Assembly (NCBI RefSeq): GCF_900109995.1
Contig: NZ_FOCB01000002.1
Coordinates: 76,247 to 140,246, forward strand
DNA length: 64,000 nt
Direction of reading: 5' to 3'
Source of the DNA: Pseudomonas sp. ok272
GTDB lineage: Bacteria; Pseudomonadota; Gammaproteobacteria; Pseudomonadales; Pseudomonadaceae
This document shows positions 1 through 10,300 of this stretch, in pieces. How positions within the stretch are numbered: position 1 is the stretch's first letter; each line of letters begins with the position of its first letter. A program made the translations under genes and the position numbers. Below the pieces are notes generated by a model. The model was not told the DNA's origin, ran no database searches, and worked only from the letters and a program-made list of their open reading frames with translations.

Positions 1-1836
1 ATCGAGCAAGTCTTGCAGTACCGAGGTCAGCAACACCGGTTTGCCCTCGATAACGGGCCAACCCTTGTTGAAGGTCAGGGTTTGTTCCTTTAACAACTCC
101 GACAGGTTGCCGGCGTAACGGGACTTGAGCTTGCCTAAAGTCCACTTCTCCTGCTCCTTGGCCAGCCACTCCTCGGGATTGCCATTGACCGTCCAGCCGG
201 AAATTTTCTCCTCTTCGGTGGCAACGTTGTACCCCTCCTTCAATTTCAGACGGGCACGCACGGTTTTGCCGGGATCGGGCAGTAAGTGCGCTTCGATGTA
301 GTGCTGAATGCCCACATCGGCAGCGCCAGGCCCCGTGAGGTCGATGGTGCCACGGGCGCCGATACGGATGCCGTCCCGGTAATAGTCGGCAATTCCCTGG
401 GCCAGGGAAACCAATCGGTCCTGATGAGAGGTTGTCAGACGCCCCTGTGCCAGGGCATCGCGCATGACATCCTGAATCACACCATTCACTCGCGGCTCAT
501 CGCCCCAAGAGACGCCCGCCGCGAGCAGGCGCCGCTCCACCTCATACAGGCAGTCATAATTGATCCGAATCATCTGCATGATGGACTCGGTCATGCCGCT
601 CCCCGGATGGGCCAGCATATGAGCATTCATCTCGCTCGCGGTCTGGGTACCCGATGACGTCCCCAAGCGGATCGCATCTGGCGCAGCCACGTTATCCTGC
701 GGGGCGACAAATATTTCCTTGAGGCCAGGTTTACGTCGCGCGAAGGCCAGCAGGGTTTCTTTGTGTTCAGCGGGGATTTTTTCGGTTCGGTCCGGATAGC
801 GCTGCGGGTCCCGGCCAGGCATCAAGGCATCGTTATGATTGAGCAACACCTGCAACACGCCGATCCGGGCAGTTTCATTGAAACCTCGAATATCGACACC
901 TCCCAGGGTGTCCGCCAACGCGGGCAAATAATCCATGTCGGTGTAACGCCCGCCCTCCAACGCTTCGACCTGCAGGCGCACGACATCGCTGGCTGCTGCG
1001 AAATTGCCGCGCAGGGCAACTTCGCGCTGATAGACATCGCTCAGGAAGTGTTCGCGGAACTCATGCTGGACATCGCGCAAGCGCAGGTCGGGGCCGGTCA
1101 TGGCTCGGTGCGTGTCCAGGCACCGCTGGCGGAACGCCTCAAGTGCCACACGATCCTTGCCATAGGCGCGGACCATCAAGTCGATACGCGCCGCGTCAGC
1201 CTGGCCAACCCACTTGGCCTGATCCAGGTACTCCGACATTTGCTGTTTCAACACCCGCGCGCGGTCTTCAATCATCCGTGACAATTGTTTGGGGTCGGTC
1301 ACCTGATCACCGCCCGACTCCATGGCATGGGCCCGGGCACTGTCGAGAATGACCCGGTTCATCTCGAATGCCAGCACGGCATCACTGTCGTACCACAGAT
1401 TGAATGTATAGCCGTGGGGCGCCAGCACTTCGCGCCAGATGTTCATGTAATCGCGCTGTATCTGGCCCACCTCACTGCCGCCAACCCAAACAAAGTTCAT
1501 GATCTTGGGCACTAGGGCTGGCGCCGCCGACAACATAGTCAGCGTATCGAACAGTCGCCCCGCATACTGTTTAACCCCCTTGTGTAACTGATGGATGAAG
1601 CTCGACGCCGGCACGCGTTTTTGTCGAAGCAAGAACGCAAATGTTTCCTGGAATAACGTTACCGCCCCTAACTTGTCTATTGCCGTATCACCCTGACCTG
1701 CCGCGTGATAATAACGATCAAGTGCCGCGTATTCCGGGGTATTTGAAAACTCATTTAACGCGTCTTTAACCTGCGCAAACTCTGCCGACGAGAGAAAATC
1801 CCTGCGCTTTTCGGCGCCATACTTAGTGTCATTCAT
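1..1836 (-). CDS. TcdA/TcdB-type glycosyltransferase toxin (partial, runs off window)
   Basis: The frame is open from ATG at 1836 to the window edge (612 codons, no stop), so this is the N-terminal part of a large protein. Residues 284-305 read as the clostridial glucosylating-toxin catalytic core: S-D-V-V-R-L, then E-G-G-R-Y-T, then the DxD motif D300-M-D302 followed by YLP. In that family DxD binds Mn2+ and the UDP-sugar, and the enzyme glycosylates host small GTPases; the target here is unknown. FVWVGG near residue 115 fits the N-terminal sugar-nucleotide-binding strand. An AAGGA lies 10 nt before the start. It is divergent from two dermonecrotic-toxin-like genes, suggesting one toxin locus. 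The downstream domains (protease, translocation or other) cannot be seen. The family is fairly sure; the target is not. Confidence 0.85.
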   Translation of the reverse strand, partial: MNDTKYGAEKRRDFLSSAEFAQVKDALNEFSNTPEYAALDRYYHAAGQGDTAIDKLGAVTLFQETFAFLLRQKRVPASSFIHQLHKGVKQYAGRLFDTLTMLSAAPALVPKIMNFVWVGGSEVGQIQRDYMNIWREVLAPHGYTFNLWYDSDAVLAFEMNRVILDSARAHAMESGGDQVTDPKQLSRMIEDRARVLKQQMSEYLDQAKWVGQADAARIDLMVRAYGKDRVALEAFRQRCLDTHRAMTGPDLRLRDVQHEFREHFLSDVYQREVALRGNFAAASDVVRLQVEALEGGRYTDMDYLPALADTLGGVDIRGFNETARIGVLQVLLNHNDALMPGRDPQRYPDRTEKIPAEHKETLLAFARRKPGLKEIFVAPQDNVAAPDAIRLGTSSGTQTASEMNAHMLAHPGSGMTESIMQMIRINYDCLYEVERRLLAAGVSWGDEPRVNGVIQDVMRDALAQGRLTTSHQDRLVSLAQGIADYYRDGIRIGARGTIDLTGPGAADVGIQHYIEAHLLPDPGKTVRARLKLKEGYNVATEEEKISGWTVNGNPEEWLAKEQEKWTLGKLKSRYAGNLSELLKEQTLTFNKGWPVIEGKPVLLTSVLQDLLD

Positions 1837-2191
1837 TATTGACTCATCCTTGAATAAATATCGGCTGCGGCCCTACCCCGACACTCCTTGATCTACGGCT
1901 ACCGCATACGTCACACGCGATAAAAGCGTGGTGCAATAGCTCGCACATTTCGGGCTTGCCCAGCCACTAACGAAATACATTAAGTTCGCCAGCCCAGTGT
2001 TTGGCGCAAGGAAAAGTAATGCGCAGCGATAAAACATTCAAACCCGGACAGGTTCAAATAGTTTCCACAGAAACAACCCATAACACTCCAGTAAATAACA
2101 GCGCAGCTTCACTGTTGGGCTGTTTATTTAAAACATTAAGCAGGAAACGCTCCCGCCGGACTCCATATGTTCGAGTGGCACAGGCATCCGT
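1837..2191. other. Divergent intergenic region between toxin genes
   Basis: This stretch separates the leftward glycosyltransferase toxin from the rightward toxin pair. It is less GC-rich than the flanking genes and should hold both promoters, but no convincing -35/-10 pair could be fixed. An ATG at 2019, preceded by AGGAAAA, opens an 89-codon frame whose TGA overlaps the toxin ATG at 2285. Its second half runs through a leader conserved as DNA, so it is not called as a gene. Confidence 0.5.
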
Positions 2192-2284
2192 TAACTATCT
2201 ACCGCCCTGGCGCCGGATCTTCGCGTTAGCGTTGCGGTCTCTTCACGCAGCGCCCAGGCGTTGCTTCAACCTCAGGCAAGCACC
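2192..2284 (+). promoter_or_regulatory. Conserved 93-nt leader, copy 1
   Basis: The block TAACTATCTACCGCCC begins exactly 93 nt before the toxin ATG, and TTAGCGTTG begins 59 nt before it. CGCCCAGG lies about 34 nt before it, and CAGG with an A-rich tail sits at the ribosome-binding position. The same blocks precede the second toxin gene at the same distances (93, 59 and about 33 nt). Such spacing points to a shared promoter/operator or 5' UTR element kept after duplication. What it binds is unknown. Confidence 0.6.
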
Positions 2285-5200
2285 ATGACCGACTCCCCTG
2301 CTGCGCTATTTTTCCCCGAAGCCCTGCAAGACATAAAACGACTCAGCCCCCGACTGCGCGCGATGTCGTTCACCGTTGAAGATCTCGCCTGGTTGCGCAA
2401 CGTCGAGTTGGCCACGCACACCCAGCGCCGCGCACAACACTCGCCGATGACCGTGGACCGCATTGTGCTGAAGATCGCCACCGCAGACCCGGTGCCACTG
2501 GTGGGCAGTTTCATGATGTACCCGGCGCCCGGCGGCGATCACGCCGTGCTGTATACCCCGTACGGCGGCCTGCTCAAGTTCGACAACCTGGACACCCTCT
2601 GGTTGGCGCTGGAGCGAACGCTCAAGGACGAAAAGGCCCGTCACGATCTGCTGCGTTTACTGCCCATTGCCCAGCGCCACACCATGGCAGTGGGCACCCC
2701 GTTTGCCGTGGCTGGCGAGTTGATCGAGGCGGGGGTTTTCGAGCAACAGGCCCAGGATCTGGCCCAGAGCCAACGTGACAACGTCGCGCAGATCCAGGCT
2801 CAACTCGATGAGTTACCCAGCCTGACCGCGATGCTCAATCAGTTGCTCGACACCCTGCTAGGCGCCTACTTCCCGGGCGTGGATCAGCGCCGCACCGTGG
2901 CCAATTACTATGCTTCAGCCAACCCATCGGACGCCAGCCAACGCCGCTGGATCAGCTCCAAACCGCTGGCCGAAGCCTTGTTGGATGTCTACCTGCACCA
3001 GGGCTGGCCATCCCATCAGGCGGTGGATTTTTTCCATCCCTCACTGCCCGCCGGCGCTGACAGCCAAGCGCAGAACCGCCATTGGCACAGTGTCGTCAGC
3101 ACCCTCGCCGCCGGCTTGCCGTCGTTTCTGGGTAGCCTGTTACGCCGCTATTGGGCCGAAGACGTGGCGACCACCGGCACTCGCCGGGACCTCATCGCCC
3201 AAGCCATGGGTGACAAGGCGCACATCGACCTGCTGCAAAAGCGTCAGGGCGGCATCATCAGCGCCCAGCAAAGCCGGGAGTTGGCCGTACAGTTCCAGCG
3301 CAGCGACGCCCCGCTCACGTCGACCCCAGATGAGTTGCGCGTGGAAAAGGTCCGCCTGTGGGAGCACCGCGAACGCTTCGTCGAACCCGCCTGCACCTTG
3401 ATGCTGAGCAACAGCACCAGCGCCTACCTGTACAACCAGGCCATCGGCCTGCAGGTGCTGCACGATTACGCGGACCTCAAGCAGACCTTGCGCAGCATGA
3501 GCACTGCCGCCGGGCATGAAGACCGGTTGTTCAACCAACTGGCACTGCAGGAGCGCAATCTATTCCTGGGCTTCAACAACGCCCAGGTCCAGGGTGAGTT
3601 GCTGTTCGGGTCGGTGTTCAAACAACTGGCTGACGACATCATTGCCAAGCAATACAGCAACATCGCCTATGCCCTGGACACCTATCGCAGTAGCGAAGGG
3701 ACGATCGACCTGCATGCCTTGTTCGATCAGGCGCTGGATGTGCGGGGCATGCTCGACTGCGACCTGCCAGCCGCAAGCACCACCCCGCGCTGGAGCACCC
3801 GGCCACTGGTTGCCGGGGAGTACCGTCCTTCCATCCTGGTGGCTGACCAGGTCAAGCAACAGCTGGTGATTCTGCAGCGGGTGCAGTCGGCCATCGCCGC
3901 AAAAACCGCTGCCCAGCCGACAGATGACCTGACGCAGCAACGGCGGTTTCTGGAGGGGCTCAAGGCCGATCTCGGCCACGCCATGGCGCTCGGCATTCGC
4001 ACGGAAGCCAACCTGCGCACACTCACCCGGGGGCCTGACAACGACGAACAGTCGATCATCGACACTGTGCTCAACCCGGACAAGCCCACCCGCCAACAGC
4101 GGTTGGCGCTGCACGGGTTTCGTCCCGATGCCTTTTCGTTGAGCATCGAATGCTCGGGGGAGTCGCCCCCACGCCCCCTGGCCAACTGTTATTTGCTGAC
4201 GGAACGCGGCGGGCTGGACGAAGCCCATTCGGGCCGGGCGATCCTGTGGACGCCAGGGCGCGGGTTAGAGGTGTTCGACAGCCTGCACGCCTTCAAGACC
4301 GAGATGGGCCGCAGGCTGTCAGACAGCGCGCAACGCCTGTTACTCCTGGAAAACCTCTCCCAGCCCCACTGCCACGCCCACCAGGCCTACACCCTGGGGC
4401 CGTTGCGCCTGATTGAAGGTGGCCTGCCGGAGCATTGCCAACAAACGGCCATTGACCAGTACCTGGCCGACCGCCAACACCAGCGTACCCAGACCTTGCC
4501 CGCGGCGTCTGAGGTGTCCGGCCATCTGCAGTCGCCCCTCAACCTGCAGCGCGCCACATTGATGGCGCAAGGAATCATTCGCAAGCACACCCTGCCTACC
4601 TGGCTCGGCGCGGCACCTGATGACGAGGTGCAGCACCATGTCGAGCAACTGGAGCAGTTGCGCCACAGCGTCTGGCGCAATGAAGACTATCTGCATGGCC
4701 TCCAACCGTTTGCCGATTATGTCCGCGAGCGCCTGCGTGCACTGATGGCGGAACGGTTTCCGCACATGGGCCTCGATCCCGACCGGATACAGGTCATCCC
4801 GGACCTGAAGCTGGCCGGCCCGGCACAGACCTTGACCGACTTCGCCCTGGCACCGGCCCATGTCTGGCAAAACATTGGGTTCACGCTGGCCTCTGCCATC
4901 AGCCAGAGACTCCCGGTCGACTTCAATGCCCAGGAGGTCAAAAAGCTGTTGCTGCAACTGGACATCAAGACCGCTTACCGCCAGTTGATCCAGGCCACAT
5001 TGGCCGACGGTGCAACAGGCCTGGCGCAACGGCTGGTGTATTTCGTCAAGCAACTGCCCTGGCAACTGCTGCTGCACGCCCACGAACTCAAGCTGTCGGG
5101 CAAACTCTCACAAGCCAGTTTCGCGCTGATCCAGCAGGTGCTGCACATGCCCGACGCGCTGGCCCGCAAGACCGTCGCCGGGGCCAACGCCATCGTCCGG

Positions 5201-7087
5201 CCCCTGGCGTTGATCGCCACCGAAGGGGCAGGCGTGGCCAAGACGCTGGGAATGTACCTGATTGGCGCAGCCGGCGGGCACGGTCCGCTGGTGCTATACG
5301 CGCCTTACGACAAGCACCTGGGGCTCCTCGAAGTGGAAAACGAAGCGAGCCTGATTGATGCATTTCACTTCCCGGGGCCGGTCCAGGAACTGCTGATCCG
5401 ACGGCTGCTCGATCCCTACAAAGCCCTGTATCGCAACCTGCTGGAGGGCAATTCCAGCAGCGACATTCGCCTGGCGAACCAGGCCATCGATGGCAACTTT
5501 CTGTTGACCCTGTTCAATGACAACCGAGAGCTGTTGATCCACATGCTCGGCAGTCAAACCGAGCGCAGCGCGCAGGCCGACTGGAGCGCGCTCAGTGCGT
5601 TGTTCACCCAAGGTATCAAGTACACCAGCGAGTTTCTCCCCGGAAGACTGGCGATACCGCGCCTGCTATGGAACAGCTACACCGCGTTCGAGGCCTCGGC
5701 CCAGGCCCTTCAGGACCACCAATGGAAGGCCGCGCTCGGCAACTTCATCAATGGCGTCGCCCGGATGTTGGCGATCGGTAAGCAACTGCGCGAACCCGCC
5801 AGCCTTACCCCGCTACCGGTCACTGGCGAGGGTGCCGCGCTCAAGCCCGCGGCGGTTGTCGACGACCTCGGCACGATCGATCCAACCTCGGGGCAACGTA
5901 GCCTGTTGCAGCCGTTTGAAGCCATTGATGTCGAGCTCAAGAACCTGGGCCCCAAACGTGCCGATGGCACCTACCTGGACGCAAAGACCTGGCGCACCTA
6001 CGTCCCGGTCCAGGGCAAGGTCTACCGTGTCGATCAATCCGGGGCGGCCCCCCGTCTGGTGATTGATCAACACGCAGGCCCCTATGTGCAGAACAACGCG
6101 GCCCAATGGGTGCTGGACCTCGGCGCGCAAACGGTGCACTTCGGCAAGGCCATGTCGCGTATGCAGAACCGCTACCAGGCGCACACCGTCGCGCATCGGT
6201 TCATCAACGTCGAAGCCCGGGGGATGGAGCAGATCCGCGTCCTGTTCCCGGAAAGAGCCCGGCTGATTATCCAGGCGCTGGACCTGGCGCGGTTCTATGC
6301 CTTCAACAGCCTGCACAATCTGGCACAGTTGAAAACCGGCACCGTGGGCACTCGCCTGGATGGGTTTCTCAAGGAGCTGTTCGATGTCGCGGTTATCGAC
6401 ACCGCCACCCTGCAAAAGATCGGTAACGCCATCATCCCCCTGTGCAAGGCACTGGTAGACCCCACGCTGGACCAACTGGACCACCGCCGCTTTGTCGTCG
6501 GCTCGAACCGGTTTCCCGATGAAGGCTTGATCGCGTTTGTGCTGGACGAGGATCAACAGCAAAAAGTGCACTTCACCGAGCGCTTCTTCGAACAGGGCCT
6601 GGAGCACTACACCCAAGCGCTGACAGCGCCCTTCGATGTCCTCGGCCACGCCCAGGCGTCGACCCTGATCCATGAGTTCGCTCACCTGGTCTGCGGGGCC
6701 ATCGACATTGCCGGGGTGGAGGCCAGGCGACCGTTCAGTGATCTGATCTCCACGGTTTCCCCGCACAACCGCGAGTTGAAAGAGGCCCAGCAGAAGTTCC
6801 AGCGCGAGGCACTGTCCATGCGCACGCCGCGCGACGAACTGTTTGCCTATTGGCACAGTGAACGTGAGCAATGGGAGAGTTTTGACGAGTTGGCGATGAC
6901 CCGCCCCCTGAGCGACAAGATCAAGCGCATCACCGGCACCGACAGCATGATCGGCGCTCGCCGGGTGTTTCGCGACCGGGCGTCGGCTGACCGAAGGATC
7001 GAGGTCATCCTGCACAACGCCGACTCTATCGCGCGGCTGATCTGCGAGATGGGGCGCCAACTCGACTCACCTGCGCAGGACGATTGA
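2285..7087 (+). CDS. Dermonecrotic-toxin-like (DUF6543-type) giant protein with HExxH motif
   Basis: This 1,600-residue protein has no signal peptide. The start at 2285 (MTDSPAALFFPEAL) is preferred over an upstream in-frame ATG at 2261 because it matches the start of the paralogue at 7338. The N-terminus (LFFPEALQDIK, then LSPRLRAMSF, then WLRNVELA) is typical of the large proteins annotated in Pseudomonas as dermonecrotic toxin domain proteins. Near the C-terminus is H1463-E-F-A-H1467, followed by Asp at 1474. This is the spacing of aspzincin (M35-like) metallopeptidases, where HExxH and a downstream Asp bind zinc. The middle is helix- and Gln/Leu-rich with no recognised domain. A host- or competitor-directed toxin is inferred from family and neighbours; no secretion system or immunity gene was found next to it. 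Confidence 0.8.
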   Translation: MTDSPAALFFPEALQDIKRLSPRLRAMSFTVEDLAWLRNVELATHTQRRAQHSPMTVDRIVLKIATADPVPLVGSFMMYPAPGGDHAVLYTPYGGLLKFDNLDTLWLALERTLKDEKARHDLLRLLPIAQRHTMAVGTPFAVAGELIEAGVFEQQAQDLAQSQRDNVAQIQAQLDELPSLTAMLNQLLDTLLGAYFPGVDQRRTVANYYASANPSDASQRRWISSKPLAEALLDVYLHQGWPSHQAVDFFHPSLPAGADSQAQNRHWHSVVSTLAAGLPSFLGSLLRRYWAEDVATTGTRRDLIAQAMGDKAHIDLLQKRQGGIISAQQSRELAVQFQRSDAPLTSTPDELRVEKVRLWEHRERFVEPACTLMLSNSTSAYLYNQAIGLQVLHDYADLKQTLRSMSTAAGHEDRLFNQLALQERNLFLGFNNAQVQGELLFGSVFKQLADDIIAKQYSNIAYALDTYRSSEGTIDLHALFDQALDVRGMLDCDLPAASTTPRWSTRPLVAGEYRPSILVADQVKQQLVILQRVQSAIAAKTAAQPTDDLTQQRRFLEGLKADLGHAMALGIRTEANLRTLTRGPDNDEQSIIDTVLNPDKPTRQQRLALHGFRPDAFSLSIECSGESPPRPLANCYLLTERGGLDEAHSGRAILWTPGRGLEVFDSLHAFKTEMGRRLSDSAQRLLLLENLSQPHCHAHQAYTLGPLRLIEGGLPEHCQQTAIDQYLADRQHQRTQTLPAASEVSGHLQSPLNLQRATLMAQGIIRKHTLPTWLGAAPDDEVQHHVEQLEQLRHSVWRNEDYLHGLQPFADYVRERLRALMAERFPHMGLDPDRIQVIPDLKLAGPAQTLTDFALAPAHVWQNIGFTLASAISQRLPVDFNAQEVKKLLLQLDIKTAYRQLIQATLADGATGLAQRLVYFVKQLPWQLLLHAHELKLSGKLSQASFALIQQVLHMPDALARKTVAGANAIVRPLALIATEGAGVAKTLGMYLIGAAGGHGPLVLYAPYDKHLGLLEVENEASLIDAFHFPGPVQELLIRRLLDPYKALYRNLLEGNSSSDIRLANQAIDGNFLLTLFNDNRELLIHMLGSQTERSAQADWSALSALFTQGIKYTSEFLPGRLAIPRLLWNSYTAFEASAQALQDHQWKAALGNFINGVARMLAIGKQLREPASLTPLPVTGEGAALKPAAVVDDLGTIDPTSGQRSLLQPFEAIDVELKNLGPKRADGTYLDAKTWRTYVPVQGKVYRVDQSGAAPRLVIDQHAGPYVQNNAAQWVLDLGAQTVHFGKAMSRMQNRYQAHTVAHRFINVEARGMEQIRVLFPERARLIIQALDLARFYAFNSLHNLAQLKTGTVGTRLDGFLKELFDVAVIDTATLQKIGNAIIPLCKALVDPTLDQLDHRRFVVGSNRFPDEGLIAFVLDEDQQQKVHFTERFFEQGLEHYTQALTAPFDVLGHAQASTLIHEFAHLVCGAIDIAGVEARRPFSDLISTVSPHNRELKEAQQKFQREALSMRTPRDELFAYWHSEREQWESFDELAMTRPLSDKIKRITGTDSMIGARRVFRDRASADRRIEVILHNADSIARLICEMGRQLDSPAQDD

Positions 7088-7119
7088 AGCACTGGACACG
7101 CAGGCGCCGTGCACAGGCG

Positions 7120-7213
7120 TAATGCTTCTCGACCTGTAAACCACCTGTGGCGAGCACGTTCGCTCGCCACAGGTGTTCTGCTTCGGCGGGACGCCCTTGA
7201 GTGAACAGCATTA
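7120..7213. mobile_element. 94-bp REP-carrying miniature element with 12-bp target duplication
   Basis: The element starts TAATGCT (7120-7126) and ends with the inverted copy AGCATTA (7207-7213). It is flanked on both sides by the identical 12-mer CGTGCACAGGCG (7108-7119 and 7214-7225), as expected of a target-site duplication. It carries a perfect 14-bp REP hairpin at 7142-7155/7162-7175 (cacctgtggcgagc and its complement). A duplication of this length fits IS4-like transposases, which are absent here, so it would be non-autonomous. Degenerate relatives lie at 12132-12195 and 37807-37875. Confidence 0.75.
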
Positions 7214-7244
7214 CGTGCACAGGCGTGTCTTTTCGCACCTGGAG

Positions 7245-7337
7245 TAACTATCTACCGCCCCTGCCGTTACCCGCGCCCTTAGCGTTGAGCCCTCTCCGGC
7301 ACGACGCCCAGGGTCACTCCATCCGCAGGTAACCACA
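7245..7337 (+). promoter_or_regulatory. Conserved 93-nt leader, copy 2
   Basis: TAACTATCTACCGCCC starts 93 nt and TTAGCGTTG 59 nt before the ATG at 7338, as in the leader of the first paralogue. CGCCCAGG and the CAGG at the ribosome-binding position are also kept, while the DNA between the blocks has diverged. The leader begins 19 nt after the target duplication of the miniature element, so that insertion left it intact. Each toxin gene is therefore likely to have its own identical regulation. Confidence 0.6.
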
Positions 7338-10300
7338 ATGCCCGACGCCCCCCTTCCACTGTTTTTTCCTGAAGCCCTGCAAGACATCAAGGTACTGAGC
7401 CCCAGGCTGCGGGCCATGTCGTTCAGCCTCATGGACCTTGCCTGGCTACGCAACGTTGAACTGGCCAGCCACCTGCTGCGCTCGTCGCAAGTCCATCCGA
7501 TGGTGGTCGAAAGCCTTGCGCTGACCATCGCCGACGGCCCCCCCGAGCCGTTGACGGGCAGTTTCATCCTGCACCCAACGCCGGTAGATCAAGGCGCCGT
7601 GTTGTATACGCCCTACGGTGGCCTGCTCAAATTCGATGACCTGCCGACGCTGATACAGGCAGTGAGCGCGACCCTGCAAGATACAACCGCACGCGTGGAC
7701 CTGTTGAGTTTCCTGCCCATTGACCGACGCACCGCCCTGGATAACCGCACCTCGTTCACCCTGACCCGACACCTCATCGACGGCCAGGTCTTCGTACACC
7801 AACTCGAAGCGCTGCAGCAGAGCCATCGGCGCAATGTCACGCTGATGCGCGATCAATTGGATCGGTTGCCCACCCTGACGACGATGTTGAATCAGTTGTT
7901 CAACAGTGCGCTCAGCCAGCACTTTCCCGGGCTGGATCAACGCTACACGCGCGTCAGCTACTGGCCTGAACCCCCATCGACTGACCCATCCTCCCCCTCC
8001 CCCTCCGCCACCCGTCACCCCGTGGATCCAGAGCCGCTGGCTGATGCACTCCTGCGCAGTTACCTGCATCCAACGTGGCCGATCACGTTGGTTCGCCAGT
8101 ACGCCCATCCACAACAGGTCAGCGCCACACACGACCCGGTACACCAGCAACAGTGGGAAAACGCACTCACCTTCATTTCAGCCCATTTACCCTCGATGCT
8201 CATCTATTTGCTTCAAGCGTATTGGGCCGCAGACGCCAGCCAGGGTCTTTCGCGCCGGCGACTGTTTGCCCAAGCCATGAGTGACAAGGCTCGAATGGAC
8301 CTGTTGCTCAAACGTCAGGACGCGATCATCACGCCCACGCACAGTCAGGCATTGACCGCCCTGCTCGACCTCGACAAGCGCCCGAGTGCGCTGCAGGCGC
8401 AAAAAATTCGCCTGTGGGAACACCCCGAACACTTCGTGGAGCTGGCTGGCAGCCTGATGCTGATCAGTGATTGCACGGCGTATATGTACACCCAGCACAG
8501 CGGTCTACAGGTCCTGAGAAACGATGAGGATGTAAAACGCACCCTGAGTGCCATGGCGACAGCCAACGGACACGAAGATGAGCTGTACAGCCTGCTGACA
8601 CTCCGGGAGCGCGATATTTTCCTGGGGTTCGACCAACCCGACGTGTCGGGCGAACCGATCGTCGGCCCGGTCTTCCAAGAGCTGGTCGATGCCATCATCG
8701 CCAAGCACAAAGACAACATTGTCTACGCGCTGCAGACGTGCCGAAACAGTGACGCGGTCTTTGATCTCCAGGGCGTATTCGATCAGGCACTGGATGTCCG
8801 CAGCCTGTTTGACAACCACTTGCTCCAGGCCCCGGCCAGCACGCGATGGCACACCGGACCGGCCAGTCCAGGCGCCGATCGCCCTTCGATCGTGCGGGTG
8901 GTGGAAGCCGCGCTGTCGATCAAGAAGTTTCATAGCGTTCAGGCGCCCCTGGACCTGAAAATCGCCGCCAGTGCGTCGATCAGCGACGAACAACAACGAG
9001 CGCTCCTGGAGTCCATCAAGCCCGAGCTGGCCCATGCCATGTCCGTCGGCATCCGGGGGGAAGCGATTCTGCGCCTGCTCACCCACACACTGCAGGCCGA
9101 TGAGAAAGCCATCATCGACAGCGCACTGAACCCAGACAAGCCCACCCGCCTGCAAAGAAGTAAGGTGAACGGGTTCCGACCCGATGTCTGGTCGTTGACC
9201 CTTGTATGCCCGCAGGAGCCAGACCTGATACCGCTGGCCAACTGCTTTTTGCTGACGGCGCGTGGTGGACTCGACGTGGCCACCTCAGGTCGGGTCATCC
9301 TGTGGACGCCAGGCAACGGGCTGGAGTCCTTCAGCTCCGTCGACAGTGCCAAAGCGCAATTGCATCGATACCTACAGGATCAGGTAAAGCGCTTTGTGCT
9401 CCTGGAAAACCTTCCTCGCTCACAGGTGCATTCACATTGCGCCTACACGCTGGGGGCCTTTCGACTGATCGAAAGAAACCTGCTCCAGGATCGCCAGCAA
9501 TCCGCCATAGAGCAGTACCTGGACGAGCGAAAATACTGGCGCTCACGCAACGTACCCGACGCCAACCCTCTGACGGATCCCAGGCCGCTCAAATCTGCCC
9601 CCACCGCGCTCAATTTGATGCGGGCAACACAGATTGCCGAGGCCATTATCACTCAACAGTCGCTGCCGATCTGGCTGGCTACCGCTTCGCGTCACGACGT
9701 GCAGCGCCATGCAGAGTTGCTGGAGCAGTACCGGCTCAGTGTCAAAGACGGCAAAGACTATCTGCATGACATCCCTTCGCTCACTGACTACGTGCGCGAA
9801 CAGCTGCAAACGCGCCTACAGCGGCGCTTTCCTGGCGTTGCCCTGGATCCGCAGCAGATCTACCTCACACCGCGCCTGGACGCAGGAGCCACGGCGCGCA
9901 CATTGACTGATTTTGCGTTGAGCCCTGCCCCTGCCACCCAGGGCATCGAGTTCACCATTACCTCGGCACTCTCCCAGGCCTTGCCCTCGGGCCTCGATCT
10001 GCCCGCAATCAGGCAACTGATTCGCCAGTTGAACATCACCACCGCCTACCAACAGCGACTGACAGACAACCTCGCCAGCACCGCCACCTCGTTCGCTACC
10101 CGCCAACGGCGGTTCACCAAGCAACTGCCCTGGCAGGTGCTGCTGCATGCCCACGCGCTGATGCTCCAGGAAAAACTCTCGGCGCGTGGCCTGGCCTTGC
10201 TCCAACAGGTGCTGGACATGCCGGATGCCCGGGCGCGCAAGACCGTGCCGGGCGCCCACGCGATCGTGCGGCCGCTCGAATTGATCGCCACCCAAGGCGC

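Noticed and set aside
2172..2200. Possible sigma-54 promoter (tggcac ... ttaac) before the first toxin
   Set aside because: The -12 GC element is missing, the spacing is wrong, and the paralogous leader lacks the TGGCAC part.
2001..2288. Small ORF (95 codons, or 89 from the ATG at 2019) whose stop overlaps the toxin start
   Set aside because: Its second half runs through the DNA-conserved leader. In the second leader the reading frame is much shorter and shares only NYLPP, so a conserved peptide is not supported.
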